From: an uncultured Prevotellaceae bacterium
GTDB taxonomy: Bacteria > Bacteroidota > Bacteroidia > Bacteroidales > Bacteroidaceae
NCBI GenBank assembly: GCA_946406585.1
Contig: CAMJLI010000017.1
Span: 1 to 19,427 of the forward strand
Direction of reading: 5' to 3'
DNA: 19,427 nucleotides
The first letter of the stretch is position 1; every line of letters starts with the position of its first letter. The position numbers were made by a program, and so were the translations under genes. Below, piece by piece: positions 1 to 7,422 of the stretch. A model generated the notes under the pieces. It worked only from the letters and a program-made list of their open reading frames with translations, was not told where the DNA came from and made no database searches.

Positions 1-2285
1 CCCTTGATTATTCCACCCACCTCGTCGCTGTTCTCTATTGTTGTCTCTGTCTTCTTCACGCTGGCTTTGAGCTTGCCGAAGCGGAAGGAAATGGAGAGAC
101 GTAAAAAGCTGTTGCTTTGGGAATTGATGTTGTCGCCCCATCCGAGGATGTCGCCTTGTGTTGTGCGTGTGTAATTATGCATGTTCTTGTTGAATGGTGC
201 GTTGGACATCAGCCGAATGGTGAGTCGGTCGCCGCTGAGAAACGAGCGTTGTAGGGTGAAAGCGTAATGACACCAGGGACGTGAGTAAGAATATATGTTC
301 ATCGGACTGTGCCCTGTCTGTCCGTAGATGTAGGCTGTGGCGAGTAGTTTCCAAGGCAGCTTCTGACTGAGATTGATGTAATAGAACATCGATGATGTAT
401 GCTGCTTGATTCTTGCATCGGTGTTTTCGGCGTTGTTGGCGGTGTAGTTGATGTTTGCAACAAATGTTGTCCCATCAAAGGGCTTCCATTGGGCGTAACC
501 CTCCATCTGCCAACGGTGCTGCCGTAGATTATTGCCATAAGTGCCGTGGCGCACATCATCTTTGGAATAGACCAACGTGCCAATGCCGTTGTGGTAGTAG
601 GAATAATGGGGCACGAGTTGAAGTGTGAGCTTCTGCCCGACATACATATAGGTTAGTGCAAGGGTTTGCTGACGGGTGCTGACGAGGTTGGCATTGCCGA
701 AATCGACTCTTGTTGGCGTGGTGACAATAGCGGGATTTAGATAGCTGATGCCAGGTCGGGTAATGCTGGTGGTATAGCCAAGTTTCATGGAATGACGGTC
801 GCTGATTTGGTATTTTACACTGGCCTGTGGCACCCAGTCGTTGAGGCGCTTGTCGAATGTGTCGGAAGAACCGTCTGGGTAACTGGCCTTCATGTAGCTA
901 TACTCATAGCGCACTCCGGCACGTGCCGACCATTTGTCCTTGTTATACATGTAGTCGGTGTAGGCTGCAGCTATTTGTGTTGTATGCTTGAAGGCTGTTG
1001 CGTACGAGGGCTGTTGCTGGCCTTCGTAGTAGTCTTGCTGGTTTTCACTACTGTTTCTTCTGTCTATGTACTTGATCCCGACTTCCAGTTTGTGGCCTTC
1101 CCATAGCGGACGAATGTAATCGGTTTGAAAGGTGTGTTCCGTAAAATGTTCTCGGGATTTGGTGAGCATGCCCGTATATTTGAATGGTGTATTATGCATG
1201 TTGGTGTAGTTGTCTTCTTGTTCCGAATGCTGACGCGTGAGGGCGAGCATGTACGAGAGGGTTAGTTGTTCCCCTTTTCGGCGTGTCTTATGTTCGAAAT
1301 CCAAACGACCATTCCACGAGTGATGATTGTAACTGGGCAGCCAGTATTTCTCCGTATAGCCATAAGACTGCTTGCCTGAAGCGTCGTACATGGAAACATT
1401 GGCGCCACCCTGTACATCCACCTTATAGAAATATCCGCCAAATGATGCCGAAAGCAGGTTGAGGGTGTCGATGTCGTAGCTTGCGTCAATGTCGGCGTAG
1501 TGTATGTAACCAGGGTTGCTGCTGTTGCTATTTACTTGCTGCTTGTTGGCTGTCTCAACAAATGTGCGCTCCACGAAACCTTCAGTCTTGGTCGATTTCT
1601 TGGACATGTGGTTGTAGCCATAATCCACCGATAAGATGGCCTTGCCCAACTGGGTTGTCAGATATGTGCCAATTCCTGGGTTGTTCAACGAACTGTAACT
1701 TCCTGTCACACTTCCCGTCAAGCCTGCCATCTTTTTTGTCTCCATCATAACGATGTTCAAGATGGCATTCACACCCTCTGCATCCTCTCGCGCTCCAGGC
1801 TCGGTGATGACCTCGATGCGCTTGACAGCAGAAGCGGGCATGGCTTTCAGTATCTCTTTGGCGTTCTTCGACAGACTGGGGTCGAGGTGCCCGTTCTTGT
1901 AAATTTTGTAGTTTGAGTTGCCTTTGACAAGAAGGTTCTCATCTCCGTCAATGGTCACCATCGGAACTTTTTTCAGCATGTCGAGCACATTCTCTGTCTT
2001 TGAGTCCTCGTCGGCTTGTACGTCGTAACCGATGCGGTCTATCTCTTGTTTGATGAGCTGGCGTTGGGCGGTTACTGTCACCCCGTCAAGGGATTTGTTC
2101 CATGCCACCGAGTCGTTGCTTACCTTGGTGCTGTCGGTTTGAGACCATGCTGGTTGGAATGCCAATAGCAATAAGGATAAAAGGGATAGCCTCGACATCG
2201 CGTCGAAGCCATCCATGAATGACCCATTAGTGAGAGAGTTTAATGGTGTCATGATTGTTTTCATTCCTTTTGTTGTTTTTTTCAT
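1..2285 (-). CDS. TonB-dependent outer-membrane beta-barrel protein (PF14905-like), 3' end cut by window
   Basis: The open frame runs from an ATG at 2285 to the window edge (761 codons, no stop reached). The N-terminus has a hydrophobic stretch ending in QPAWSQT, a signal peptide. No carboxypeptidase-like N-terminal domain is present; a plug follows directly (DGVTVTAQRQ, then DMLKKVPMVTIDG, KRIEVITEPGAREDAEG, AILNIVM), and then a long barrel with many aromatic, alternating strands. The last visible residues (SFRFGKLKASVKK) resemble the usual C-terminal strand of this family, so only a short tail is probably missing. The ATG at 2285 overlaps the stop of the anti-sigma gene as ATGA, but in-frame ATGs at 2264, 2252, 2216 and 2198 also exist; 2198 would give a more conventional signal peptide. 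The substrate cannot be told from sequence. Position after a sigma/anti-sigma pair suggests regulated uptake or envelope remodelling (inference). Confidence 0.9.
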   Translation of the reverse strand, partial: MKKTTKGMKTIMTPLNSLTNGSFMDGFDAMSRLSLLSLLLLAFQPAWSQTDSTKVSNDSVAWNKSLDGVTVTAQRQLIKQEIDRIGYDVQADEDSKTENVLDMLKKVPMVTIDGDENLLVKGNSNYKIYKNGHLDPSLSKNAKEILKAMPASAVKRIEVITEPGAREDAEGVNAILNIVMMETKKMAGLTGSVTGSYSSLNNPGIGTYLTTQLGKAILSVDYGYNHMSKKSTKTEGFVERTFVETANKQQVNSNSSNPGYIHYADIDASYDIDTLNLLSASFGGYFYKVDVQGGANVSMYDASGKQSYGYTEKYWLPSYNHHSWNGRLDFEHKTRRKGEQLTLSYMLALTRQHSEQEDNYTNMHNTPFKYTGMLTKSREHFTEHTFQTDYIRPLWEGHKLEVGIKYIDRRNSSENQQDYYEGQQQPSYATAFKHTTQIAAAYTDYMYNKDKWSARAGVRYEYSYMKASYPDGSSDTFDKRLNDWVPQASVKYQISDRHSMKLGYTTSITRPGISYLNPAIVTTPTRVDFGNANLVSTRQQTLALTYMYVGQKLTLQLVPHYSYYHNGIGTLVYSKDDVRHGTYGNNLRQHRWQMEGYAQWKPFDGTTFVANINYTANNAENTDARIKQHTSSMFYYINLSQKLPWKLLATAYIYGQTGHSPMNIYSYSRPWCHYAFTLQRSFLSGDRLTIRLMSNAPFNKNMHNYTRTTQGDILGWGDNINSQSNSFLRLSISFRFGKLKASVKKTETTIENSDEVGGIIK

Positions 2286-3397
2286 AACAAACATATGCCA
2301 TTGTTCATGTGGAAATCTGATATCATTTCATTGTTTATGAGTGGTACTGATGAATGATTCTTGCCATTGGCTTTCGCCTTTTTCGTCTTTATTAGTATGA
2401 TGTCATTTGTCCGCCCATAGGGTCCTTCCATAATGGCATCGGCGGAACCGCGTTTCAGCATACGCACCTCCTCAATGTTTTCAGAGGGGAGTTGAATAAC
2501 AGTCTCCTTGCTAACCCTTTCTCCATCGATTTTATAGACCACGGAGTCGTCGTGCATTTCTTTGTATAATGTTATCAAACCGTTGTCCGAACTCATGGCT
2601 ATCTGTTTTGTGGTATTCCCATCGATGAAAATCATGGTTTCGAAAGAGACCTCTCCTGATGTCATGAAGTTTGGTATGCTTCCTTTCCCTCTGGAATAAT
2701 TGGCAGTGGTTACATTCAAGGGATATTGGTGGTTTTCTGGTTCATTAACTGTTGACCACACACCAATCTCGCTTTGCATTTCCGTTTGAAGTGTCTCGTT
2801 TGACACTGTGGTTGGTCTTTCCTGTTCCACTACTTCTTCTGTTATAATTATGGATTTGCTTGTCATAGCCTCTTCATTGTCATCTTCCAAAGTTGTAGGA
2901 ATATGAGATGCTGTTTCTGCTTTCTCGGTAGAGGCTTGGAATGTTGCTTCTTTTTCTTGTTGCATGTTAATGCCTTCCTTCTTTGTCTCATTGGAGTAGG
3001 GTGGCTTCATGCTCGTTTTCTTCACATATTGTTGAGCAATGGGAACTTCTTCTGTCTTCTTTGTTGTCAAGACGAAAGCAAGGATGACAGCTGCCGCAAA
3101 TATTGTTGGCCATGACAAAATGGATGCTTTTTTTCTTGTTTTGATTGTTCCAATCTCTTTATGTTCTTTCATCATTTTGTCGAATTCTTTTTCTTTCTTA
3201 TCTGACAATTCAACATTTGTTCTACACTTGTTGGCTGTAGTGATAATGAGTTTTGCATCCTCCTCTTCTGGGAGCAGTTCGTTTTCAGTATGTGTATAGT
3301 AGTCCAGAAGAAGTCGTTCCTCTTCAATGCTCGTATCTGCATTAAGATAACGTTGGATCATTTCCTGTCGTTTCGCCTCGTTGTTCAAGTTTGTCAT
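2282..3397 (-). CDS. Single-pass anti-sigma factor with receptor-plug-like C-terminal domain
   Basis: This 371-residue protein starts at the ATG at 3397, which overlaps the sigma-factor stop as ATGA and has a strong Shine-Dalgarno (GGAGG about nine bases upstream). A longer frame to 3451 exists but would lie inside the sigma gene without support. The N-terminal part (IQRYLNADTSIEEERLLLDYY) is typical of Bacteroidetes anti-sigma proteins and should face the cytoplasm to bind the ECF factor. A transmembrane helix lies at about residues 94-111. A low-complexity Glu/Thr-rich linker follows to about 215. The periplasmic C-terminus at about 286-340 (VVYKIDGERV, NIEEVRMLKRGSADAIMEGP, NDIILIKTKK) resembles the plug motif of SusC-type receptors. 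The role is inferred to be membrane sequestration of the adjacent sigma factor with a periplasmic sensor. It does not look like a standard FecR domain. Confidence 0.82.
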   Translation of the reverse strand: MTNLNNEAKRQEMIQRYLNADTSIEEERLLLDYYTHTENELLPEEEDAKLIITTANKCRTNVELSDKKEKEFDKMMKEHKEIGTIKTRKKASILSWPTIFAAAVILAFVLTTKKTEEVPIAQQYVKKTSMKPPYSNETKKEGINMQQEKEATFQASTEKAETASHIPTTLEDDNEEAMTSKSIIITEEVVEQERPTTVSNETLQTEMQSEIGVWSTVNEPENHQYPLNVTTANYSRGKGSIPNFMTSGEVSFETMIFIDGNTTKQIAMSSDNGLITLYKEMHDDSVVYKIDGERVSKETVIQLPSENIEEVRMLKRGSADAIMEGPYGRTNDIILIKTKKAKANGKNHSSVPLINNEMISDFHMNNGICLL

Positions 3398-3900
3398 TTC
3401 CTTTTCCTCCCCATTTTTAATGTCATCATCAATTGCTTTCTTGCACCACATATCATGGTTTTGGCACTGGCAGGTGTCGCGCCGCAGGCAGCAGCAATTT
3501 CTTTCATCGTCATGCCCTCGCCACGCATCATGAGCATCCTTCGCTCAGTGGCTGACAGCATTGCCATGGCGTGACCGACAATTTCTTCCGTATCATGCAC
3601 AATGGCTTGATGGTCTGATTGAGTGCTGGACAAAGCGCAGACCGTGTCATCCAGGGTGTCGTGTTTCGTGCCTGCCTGTTTCAGCATGTCGATGCAGACG
3701 TTCTTGGCTATTTTTACGGCCAATGCCTCGGGACACTGATAGCCGTCCAGCCTGTCGCGAATCTGCCAAAGGCGCAACAGTGTTTCCTGAACGGCATCTT
3801 CAGCATCGTATGCCAATTCCTGTCGGTCGAAAAAACTCCGACACAAGGAAATGAGCCTTGGGCGTATGGCAATGGCTATATGTTGAAAGTCGTCTTGCAT
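3394..3900 (-). CDS. ECF-type RNA polymerase sigma factor (sigma-70 family)
   Basis: A 168-residue protein with the two ECF domains: region 2 at about residues 10-75 (AEDAVQETLLRLWQIRDRL followed by ALAVKIAKNVCIDMLK) and region 4 at about 112-160 (LSATERRMLMMRGEGMTMKEIA, then a helix-turn-helix ending AKTMICGARKQL). Length is normal for the family. The ATG at 3900 was chosen because region 2 starts right after it; the frame is open further upstream to 4056, but that extension encodes nothing sigma-like and begins in a hairpin loop. It should direct transcription of its own operon, releasing when the anti-sigma partner downstream is inactivated. A weak -7-like element (TTACTTTG, 3980-3987 on the minus strand) lies upstream without a convincing -33 partner. 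The gene overlaps the anti-sigma gene by four bases. Confidence 0.92.
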   Translation of the reverse strand: MQDDFQHIAIAIRPRLISLCRSFFDRQELAYDAEDAVQETLLRLWQIRDRLDGYQCPEALAVKIAKNVCIDMLKQAGTKHDTLDDTVCALSSTQSDHQAIVHDTEEIVGHAMAMLSATERRMLMMRGEGMTMKEIAAACGATPASAKTMICGARKQLMMTLKMGRKRK

Positions 3901-4038
3901 GTAGTCTTCTGCACTATACACGAATGAGAGAGGAAAAGGTAAACTAAAAAATGCAGCATGGCATCTGTTTTTCCTCTGGCAAAGTAACAACAAACAGCAT
4001 GAAAAAGCCTTCAATACAATCAAGAAAAGAGGTGTTGA

Positions 4039-4074
4039 GGTTGAAAGTCTGAACATTTGTTCAGACTTTCAACC
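4039..4074. repeat. Perfect 16-bp inverted repeat with 4-nt loop (terminator-like or operator)
   Basis: The left arm GGTTGAAAGTCTGAAC (4039-4054) and right arm GTTCAGACTTTCAACC (4059-4074) are exact reverse complements around the loop ATTT. It sits between the DUF3098 stop (4108) and the sigma-factor start (3900), both on the minus strand. A T-rich run (TATTTTT) follows it on the plus strand, while the minus-strand side continues with TCAACACCTC, so the U-tract is on the wrong side for ending the DUF3098 transcript. It may act as a 3'-end stabilising hairpin, a terminator for antisense transcription, or a dyad binding site upstream of the sigma operon. Confidence 0.8.
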
Positions 4075-4078
4075 TATT

Positions 4079-4117
4079 TTTGTGCGGTCATTCATGTATT
4101 TGTGCGGTCATTCATGT
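4079..4117. repeat. Tandem duplication, 19 identical bases at 20-bp period
   Basis: The bases 4079-4097 recur exactly at 4099-4117 (core GTGCGGTCATTCATG). The second copy includes the end of the DUF3098 gene (His-Glu-stop), so the first copy is a duplicated gene end placed just downstream of the stop codon. It abuts the 16-bp inverted repeat. This looks like a local slippage or duplication event. Confidence 0.85.
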
Positions 4118-4347
4118 TTCCATAAGATTCCCACAATGATGGCAATGTAGCCCGTGAGGCACACCATCGGGGCGATGACTATTCGGCGTGTGGAGAAGAT
4201 TTCTTCTTGGAAGTCGGTTTCCGTACTGCCATCTCCTGCCATGAGCATAAAACCTATGGTGATGGTCACACAGGCTAAGAGAATGATTGCATAGTTCGTG
4301 CGAACAAACAATTTATGTGGTTCATTTGTTTTGAAGTTGGTTGGCAT
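4108..4347 (-). CDS. DUF3098 family small inner-membrane protein
   Basis: A 79-residue protein with two predicted transmembrane helices (about 18-36 and 57-74). The conserved pattern GFMLMAGDGSTETDFQEEIF-STRRIVIAPMVCLTGY matches what I know of DUF3098, a short Bacteroidetes protein that usually sits between ftsX and uppP. I chose the ATG at 4347 because it precedes the family homology; the frame is open to 4491, but that part lies inside the preceding gene and has no family resemblance. It overlaps the end of the DUF2723 gene by 26 bases in another frame, so both are probably on one transcript. The biochemical role is unknown; the usual company of FtsX and UppP suggests cell-envelope work. 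Neither of those genes is seen here. Confidence 0.8.
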   Translation of the reverse strand: MPTNFKTNEPHKLFVRTNYAIILLACVTITIGFMLMAGDGSTETDFQEEIFSTRRIVIAPMVCLTGYIAIIVGILWKHE

Positions 4348-7300
4348 GTCTTTCAAATTTTTGATGAAATTTTCTAATAAGTAGTTCTCGCTTATAGTTA
4401 TAGGCGGTGCCCAATGATTGCTGCATGGTCTTCTGCCATACGATAGCAGTGTATGTGGATGCTTGCTGTCGATTGGTTCCAATCGTTTCAATCCATGACA
4501 GCCATTCGTCGCTTCTCACGAGCAGGTCGGAAAGGATGGTGTCTCCACGTTCGTTCATGCCATTCTCATAATAGCATCGTGCCAGGGATACAGCAGATTC
4601 TGTGTAGGGTATGTTGCAGGAGGGCAATTCCTTCTCCCATTTCTCTGCCACTGCCAATGCTTTCTGCTTGTCACCTCGCGATAGAAGACTGTCGATGAGG
4701 ATGCCCATCACATATTGGTGGGTGTGAGCCATGTGCATGACATCCTCATCCACGTATATTCCTTTTTGGTTCAGTCCTCCGTATTTGAAGCGGCGCATCA
4801 CGTTCTCATACATTCGTTCTACGTCAACCCGTGGCCCTTCATTTTCAGGTGTTATTCGGTAGGCCATGCCTTCAAGCACGTAATGGTCGCGCAAATACGG
4901 TATCTCACTTTCTCCCAAGCTGATGGAGGCATAGATAGGCCGGTCCCAATTGCCGTGTGACAGCATTTCAAGCACAAACAAATCGTTTTTTTGCAAATAG
5001 CGTATGCCTTTCAGTGAGATGTTCATCTGCTCTCCAGCTGTAGTTACGGTAACAGTGTCGGTGGGTATGCAGTGTGTTTCTGGACTATCGCTGAGAACCC
5101 AGTGCTGGATGATGTTGCGAAGTTCGAAGGGCTGGTCGCCAAACATCCTTCGCGCTTCTTCAGGGTGCTCTCCGTATAGTTCGAGGACGCTCTCCTTGAG
5201 TTCTGGTTTCACTTCCACCAAGTCATTGTTTCCTTCCTGATAGTCAGACCGCTTCCAATAGAATGGTAGGGCAGGAGATTCGTAAGCAGGACGTTTCATC
5301 TGGTCGATATACCAGTCGGTATTCACGTACGACAGGTTGCAGTCACGGGTGTCGGTGCGCTTTCCTTCCACCTCATGGTTATACCACAGTGGGAAGGTGT
5401 CGTTGTCGCCATTGGTGAGGATGATGGGATGTCCTTCGCGTGACATGCTTTCCAAGTAGTTCAAGCCGAAGTCCCTGCAAGCAAAACGGTTGGAGCGGTC
5501 ATGGTCGTCCCATGTCTGGCTCACCATTTGCAAAGGAACCATAATGCTCATGGCAGAGGCTATGATGGCAGAGAACAATGGCTTTTTGAACATACGTTGC
5601 AAGACGGTCCAAATGGCGAATGCTCCCATTCCTATCCATATTGAAAAAGCATAAAAAGAGCCGGCATAGACATAGTCGCGTTCACGTGGCGGCTGTGGCG
5701 GTTGGTTGAGATACACTACGATGGCAAGTCCGGTCATCAGGAAGAGCAGTGTCACCACAACACTCTGCCGACGTCCATTGCTTCCTTGTCGGTATTGCCA
5801 ACATAGTCCCAATATGCCGAGCAACAGGGGCAGTGCGTAGTAGACATTCCTGCCTTTGTTTGCGAGAAGGTCGGAGGGTAGTTTTGACGTGTCGCTGTCC
5901 AGCAGCAGGTTGTCAATGAACTGTATCCCGGTAATCCATTGTCCGTGCTCCATTTCTCCCTGACTTTGGATGTTGTTCTCACGGCCTACGAAGTTCCAGA
6001 GGAAATAACGCCAGTACATGAAATTCACTTGATAGGTCAGGAAGAAACGTAGATTCTCGCGGGTGGTGGGCAGGTTGCCTCTTTTCTCCACTCCGCCCAT
6101 CCACTGCTCATAGGCCTGGGCGTGCTGCGGCGAAACCATACGCGGAAACCACATGTTGTCCTTATACACATATTTCGTGTGATGAGCTATGGCGGTGTAT
6201 CTGTGTCCCGTACTGTCGTTCGTGAGGTGGTAGATGGGGCGCCCTTCTTCCTTTTTCGCTACATAATACTCACCATGTGGCTCATAATCCAGTTCACTGC
6301 TATAGGCTGGCCCATAGAGCAATGGCGTGTCGCCATATTGTTCCCGGCTCAGGTAACTGCCAAGAGCAAATACGTTGTCGGGCGAGTTCTCGTCCATGGG
6401 AGGATTGGCTGACGACCGGATGAGGATGACGGCATAACAACTGAAACCTATCAGCAGCATCAAGATACACAAAGAGGTGGCCTTGATGGCTCTCTTGCGT
6501 GTTCGGCTTGCAATCAGAACAGTTGCTGTCAGCAACAGGATGAAAGACGTGATGAGACCTGTGTGTGATGGGAGACCAAGACTGTTGACGAATAGCAGTT
6601 CTGCCCATCCTCCTATTCTTATTATCCCTGGAACAAAGCAATACAAGATGCCGAGTAACACCAACGTGCCCGCCACAAAGGCTTTTGACTCACCCCACCA
6701 TGTCACGCGTTTCGACTTCTTGAAATATACAACCAAGGCCATGGCGGGTATGCATAGCAGATTGAGCAGGTGCACGCCGATAGAAAGGCCTATGATGTAG
6801 GCGATGAGGATTATCCAACGGTCACTCTGTGAGTCGTCTGCCTCTTCTTCCCATTTTAGAATCAGCCAGAACACCAAAGCAGTGAGGAAGCTCGAGAATG
6901 CATACACCTCACTCTCTACGGCGGAGAACCAGAATGTGTCACTGAACGTATATGCCAAGGCACCTGTCAGACCACTCACTTCAATGAGAATGACCTGTGT
7001 GGGGGAGAGACTGTCGTTTTTTTGTGTTAGCCTGCGGGTGAAGTGGGTGATAGTCCAGAACAAGAAGAGAATGCACCCTGCACTAAGCAATGCCGACATG
7101 ATGTTTATCATCCATGCCACTTCGGAAGGGTCGCTCGCCAATTGCGCAAACAAGTTGGCGACGAGCATGAAGAATGGTGCTCCAGGAGGATGGCCGATTT
7201 CCAGTTTGTAGCCGCTGGCGACAAACTCAGGACAGTCCCACAAACTGGCTGATGGCTCCGTCGTGAGGCAATAGGTAATGGCGGCAATGGCGAATGCCAG

Positions 7301-7348
7301 CCACCCCATAAGCATGTCGATTCTTGAAAAAGTCTTTTGTCGTATCAT
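4322..7348 (-). CDS. DUF2723 family GT-C-type membrane protein (putative protein O-glycosyltransferase)
   Basis: A 1008-residue protein. About a dozen transmembrane helices fill roughly residues 12-590; the first periplasmic loop carries the family signature EPSASLWDCPEF (acidic residues at 31, 38 and 41) and EIGHPPGAPFF, the expected active-site side of a GT-C fold. From about 600 to 870 follows a large soluble, presumably periplasmic domain (ILTNGDNDTFPLWYNHEVEG, then SYVNTDWYIDQMK), and the last 120 residues are helical with TPR-like character. DUF2723 is the bacterial family related to eukaryotic TMEM260, an O-mannosyltransferase; a polyprenyl-linked sugar donor is likely here but not shown. 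The start at 7348 is 23 bases from a good -7 promoter element. It is probably cotranscribed with DUF3098. Confidence is high for the family and modest for the reaction. Confidence 0.9.
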   Translation of the reverse strand: MIRQKTFSRIDMLMGWLAFAIAAITYCLTTEPSASLWDCPEFVASGYKLEIGHPPGAPFFMLVANLFAQLASDPSEVAWMINIMSALLSAGCILFLFWTITHFTRRLTQKNDSLSPTQVILIEVSGLTGALAYTFSDTFWFSAVESEVYAFSSFLTALVFWLILKWEEEADDSQSDRWIILIAYIIGLSIGVHLLNLLCIPAMALVVYFKKSKRVTWWGESKAFVAGTLVLLGILYCFVPGIIRIGGWAELLFVNSLGLPSHTGLITSFILLLTATVLIASRTRKRAIKATSLCILMLLIGFSCYAVILIRSSANPPMDENSPDNVFALGSYLSREQYGDTPLLYGPAYSSELDYEPHGEYYVAKKEEGRPIYHLTNDSTGHRYTAIAHHTKYVYKDNMWFPRMVSPQHAQAYEQWMGGVEKRGNLPTTRENLRFFLTYQVNFMYWRYFLWNFVGRENNIQSQGEMEHGQWITGIQFIDNLLLDSDTSKLPSDLLANKGRNVYYALPLLLGILGLCWQYRQGSNGRRQSVVVTLLFLMTGLAIVVYLNQPPQPPRERDYVYAGSFYAFSIWIGMGAFAIWTVLQRMFKKPLFSAIIASAMSIMVPLQMVSQTWDDHDRSNRFACRDFGLNYLESMSREGHPIILTNGDNDTFPLWYNHEVEGKRTDTRDCNLSYVNTDWYIDQMKRPAYESPALPFYWKRSDYQEGNNDLVEVKPELKESVLELYGEHPEEARRMFGDQPFELRNIIQHWVLSDSPETHCIPTDTVTVTTAGEQMNISLKGIRYLQKNDLFVLEMLSHGNWDRPIYASISLGESEIPYLRDHYVLEGMAYRITPENEGPRVDVERMYENVMRRFKYGGLNQKGIYVDEDVMHMAHTHQYVMGILIDSLLSRGDKQKALAVAEKWEKELPSCNIPYTESAVSLARCYYENGMNERGDTILSDLLVRSDEWLSWIETIGTNRQQASTYTAIVWQKTMQQSLGTAYNYKRELLIRKFHQKFERHANQLQNK

Positions 7349-7370
7349 ACCGTTGTTTTGAGTTTTGCTG

Positions 7371-7378
7371 CAAAAGTA
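7371..7378 (-). promoter_or_regulatory. Bacteroidetes-type -7 promoter element for the DUF2723 gene
   Basis: Read on the minus strand the sequence is TACTTTTGC, an exact match to TAnnTTTG. The expected transcription start is near 7364, giving a leader of about 16 bases to the ATG at 7348. The -33 region is only T-rich (TTTTTTC near 7401-7407), so that half of the promoter is weak. Confidence 0.55.
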
Positions 7379-7422
7379 GCATTTCCAACGGCTGTGATGC
7401 GAAAAAAGACCTTACATCTGTC

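Noticed and set aside
3398..3451. N-terminal extension of the anti-sigma protein starting at 3451
   Set aside because: It lies within the sigma gene; the ATG at 3397 has a strong ribosome site and an ATGA overlap.
3901..4056. N-terminal extension of the sigma factor in the same frame, hydrophobic and signal-like
   Set aside because: Its ATG sits in the loop of the perfect hairpin, the extension has no sigma-factor resemblance, and an ECF factor starting at 3900 has the normal length.
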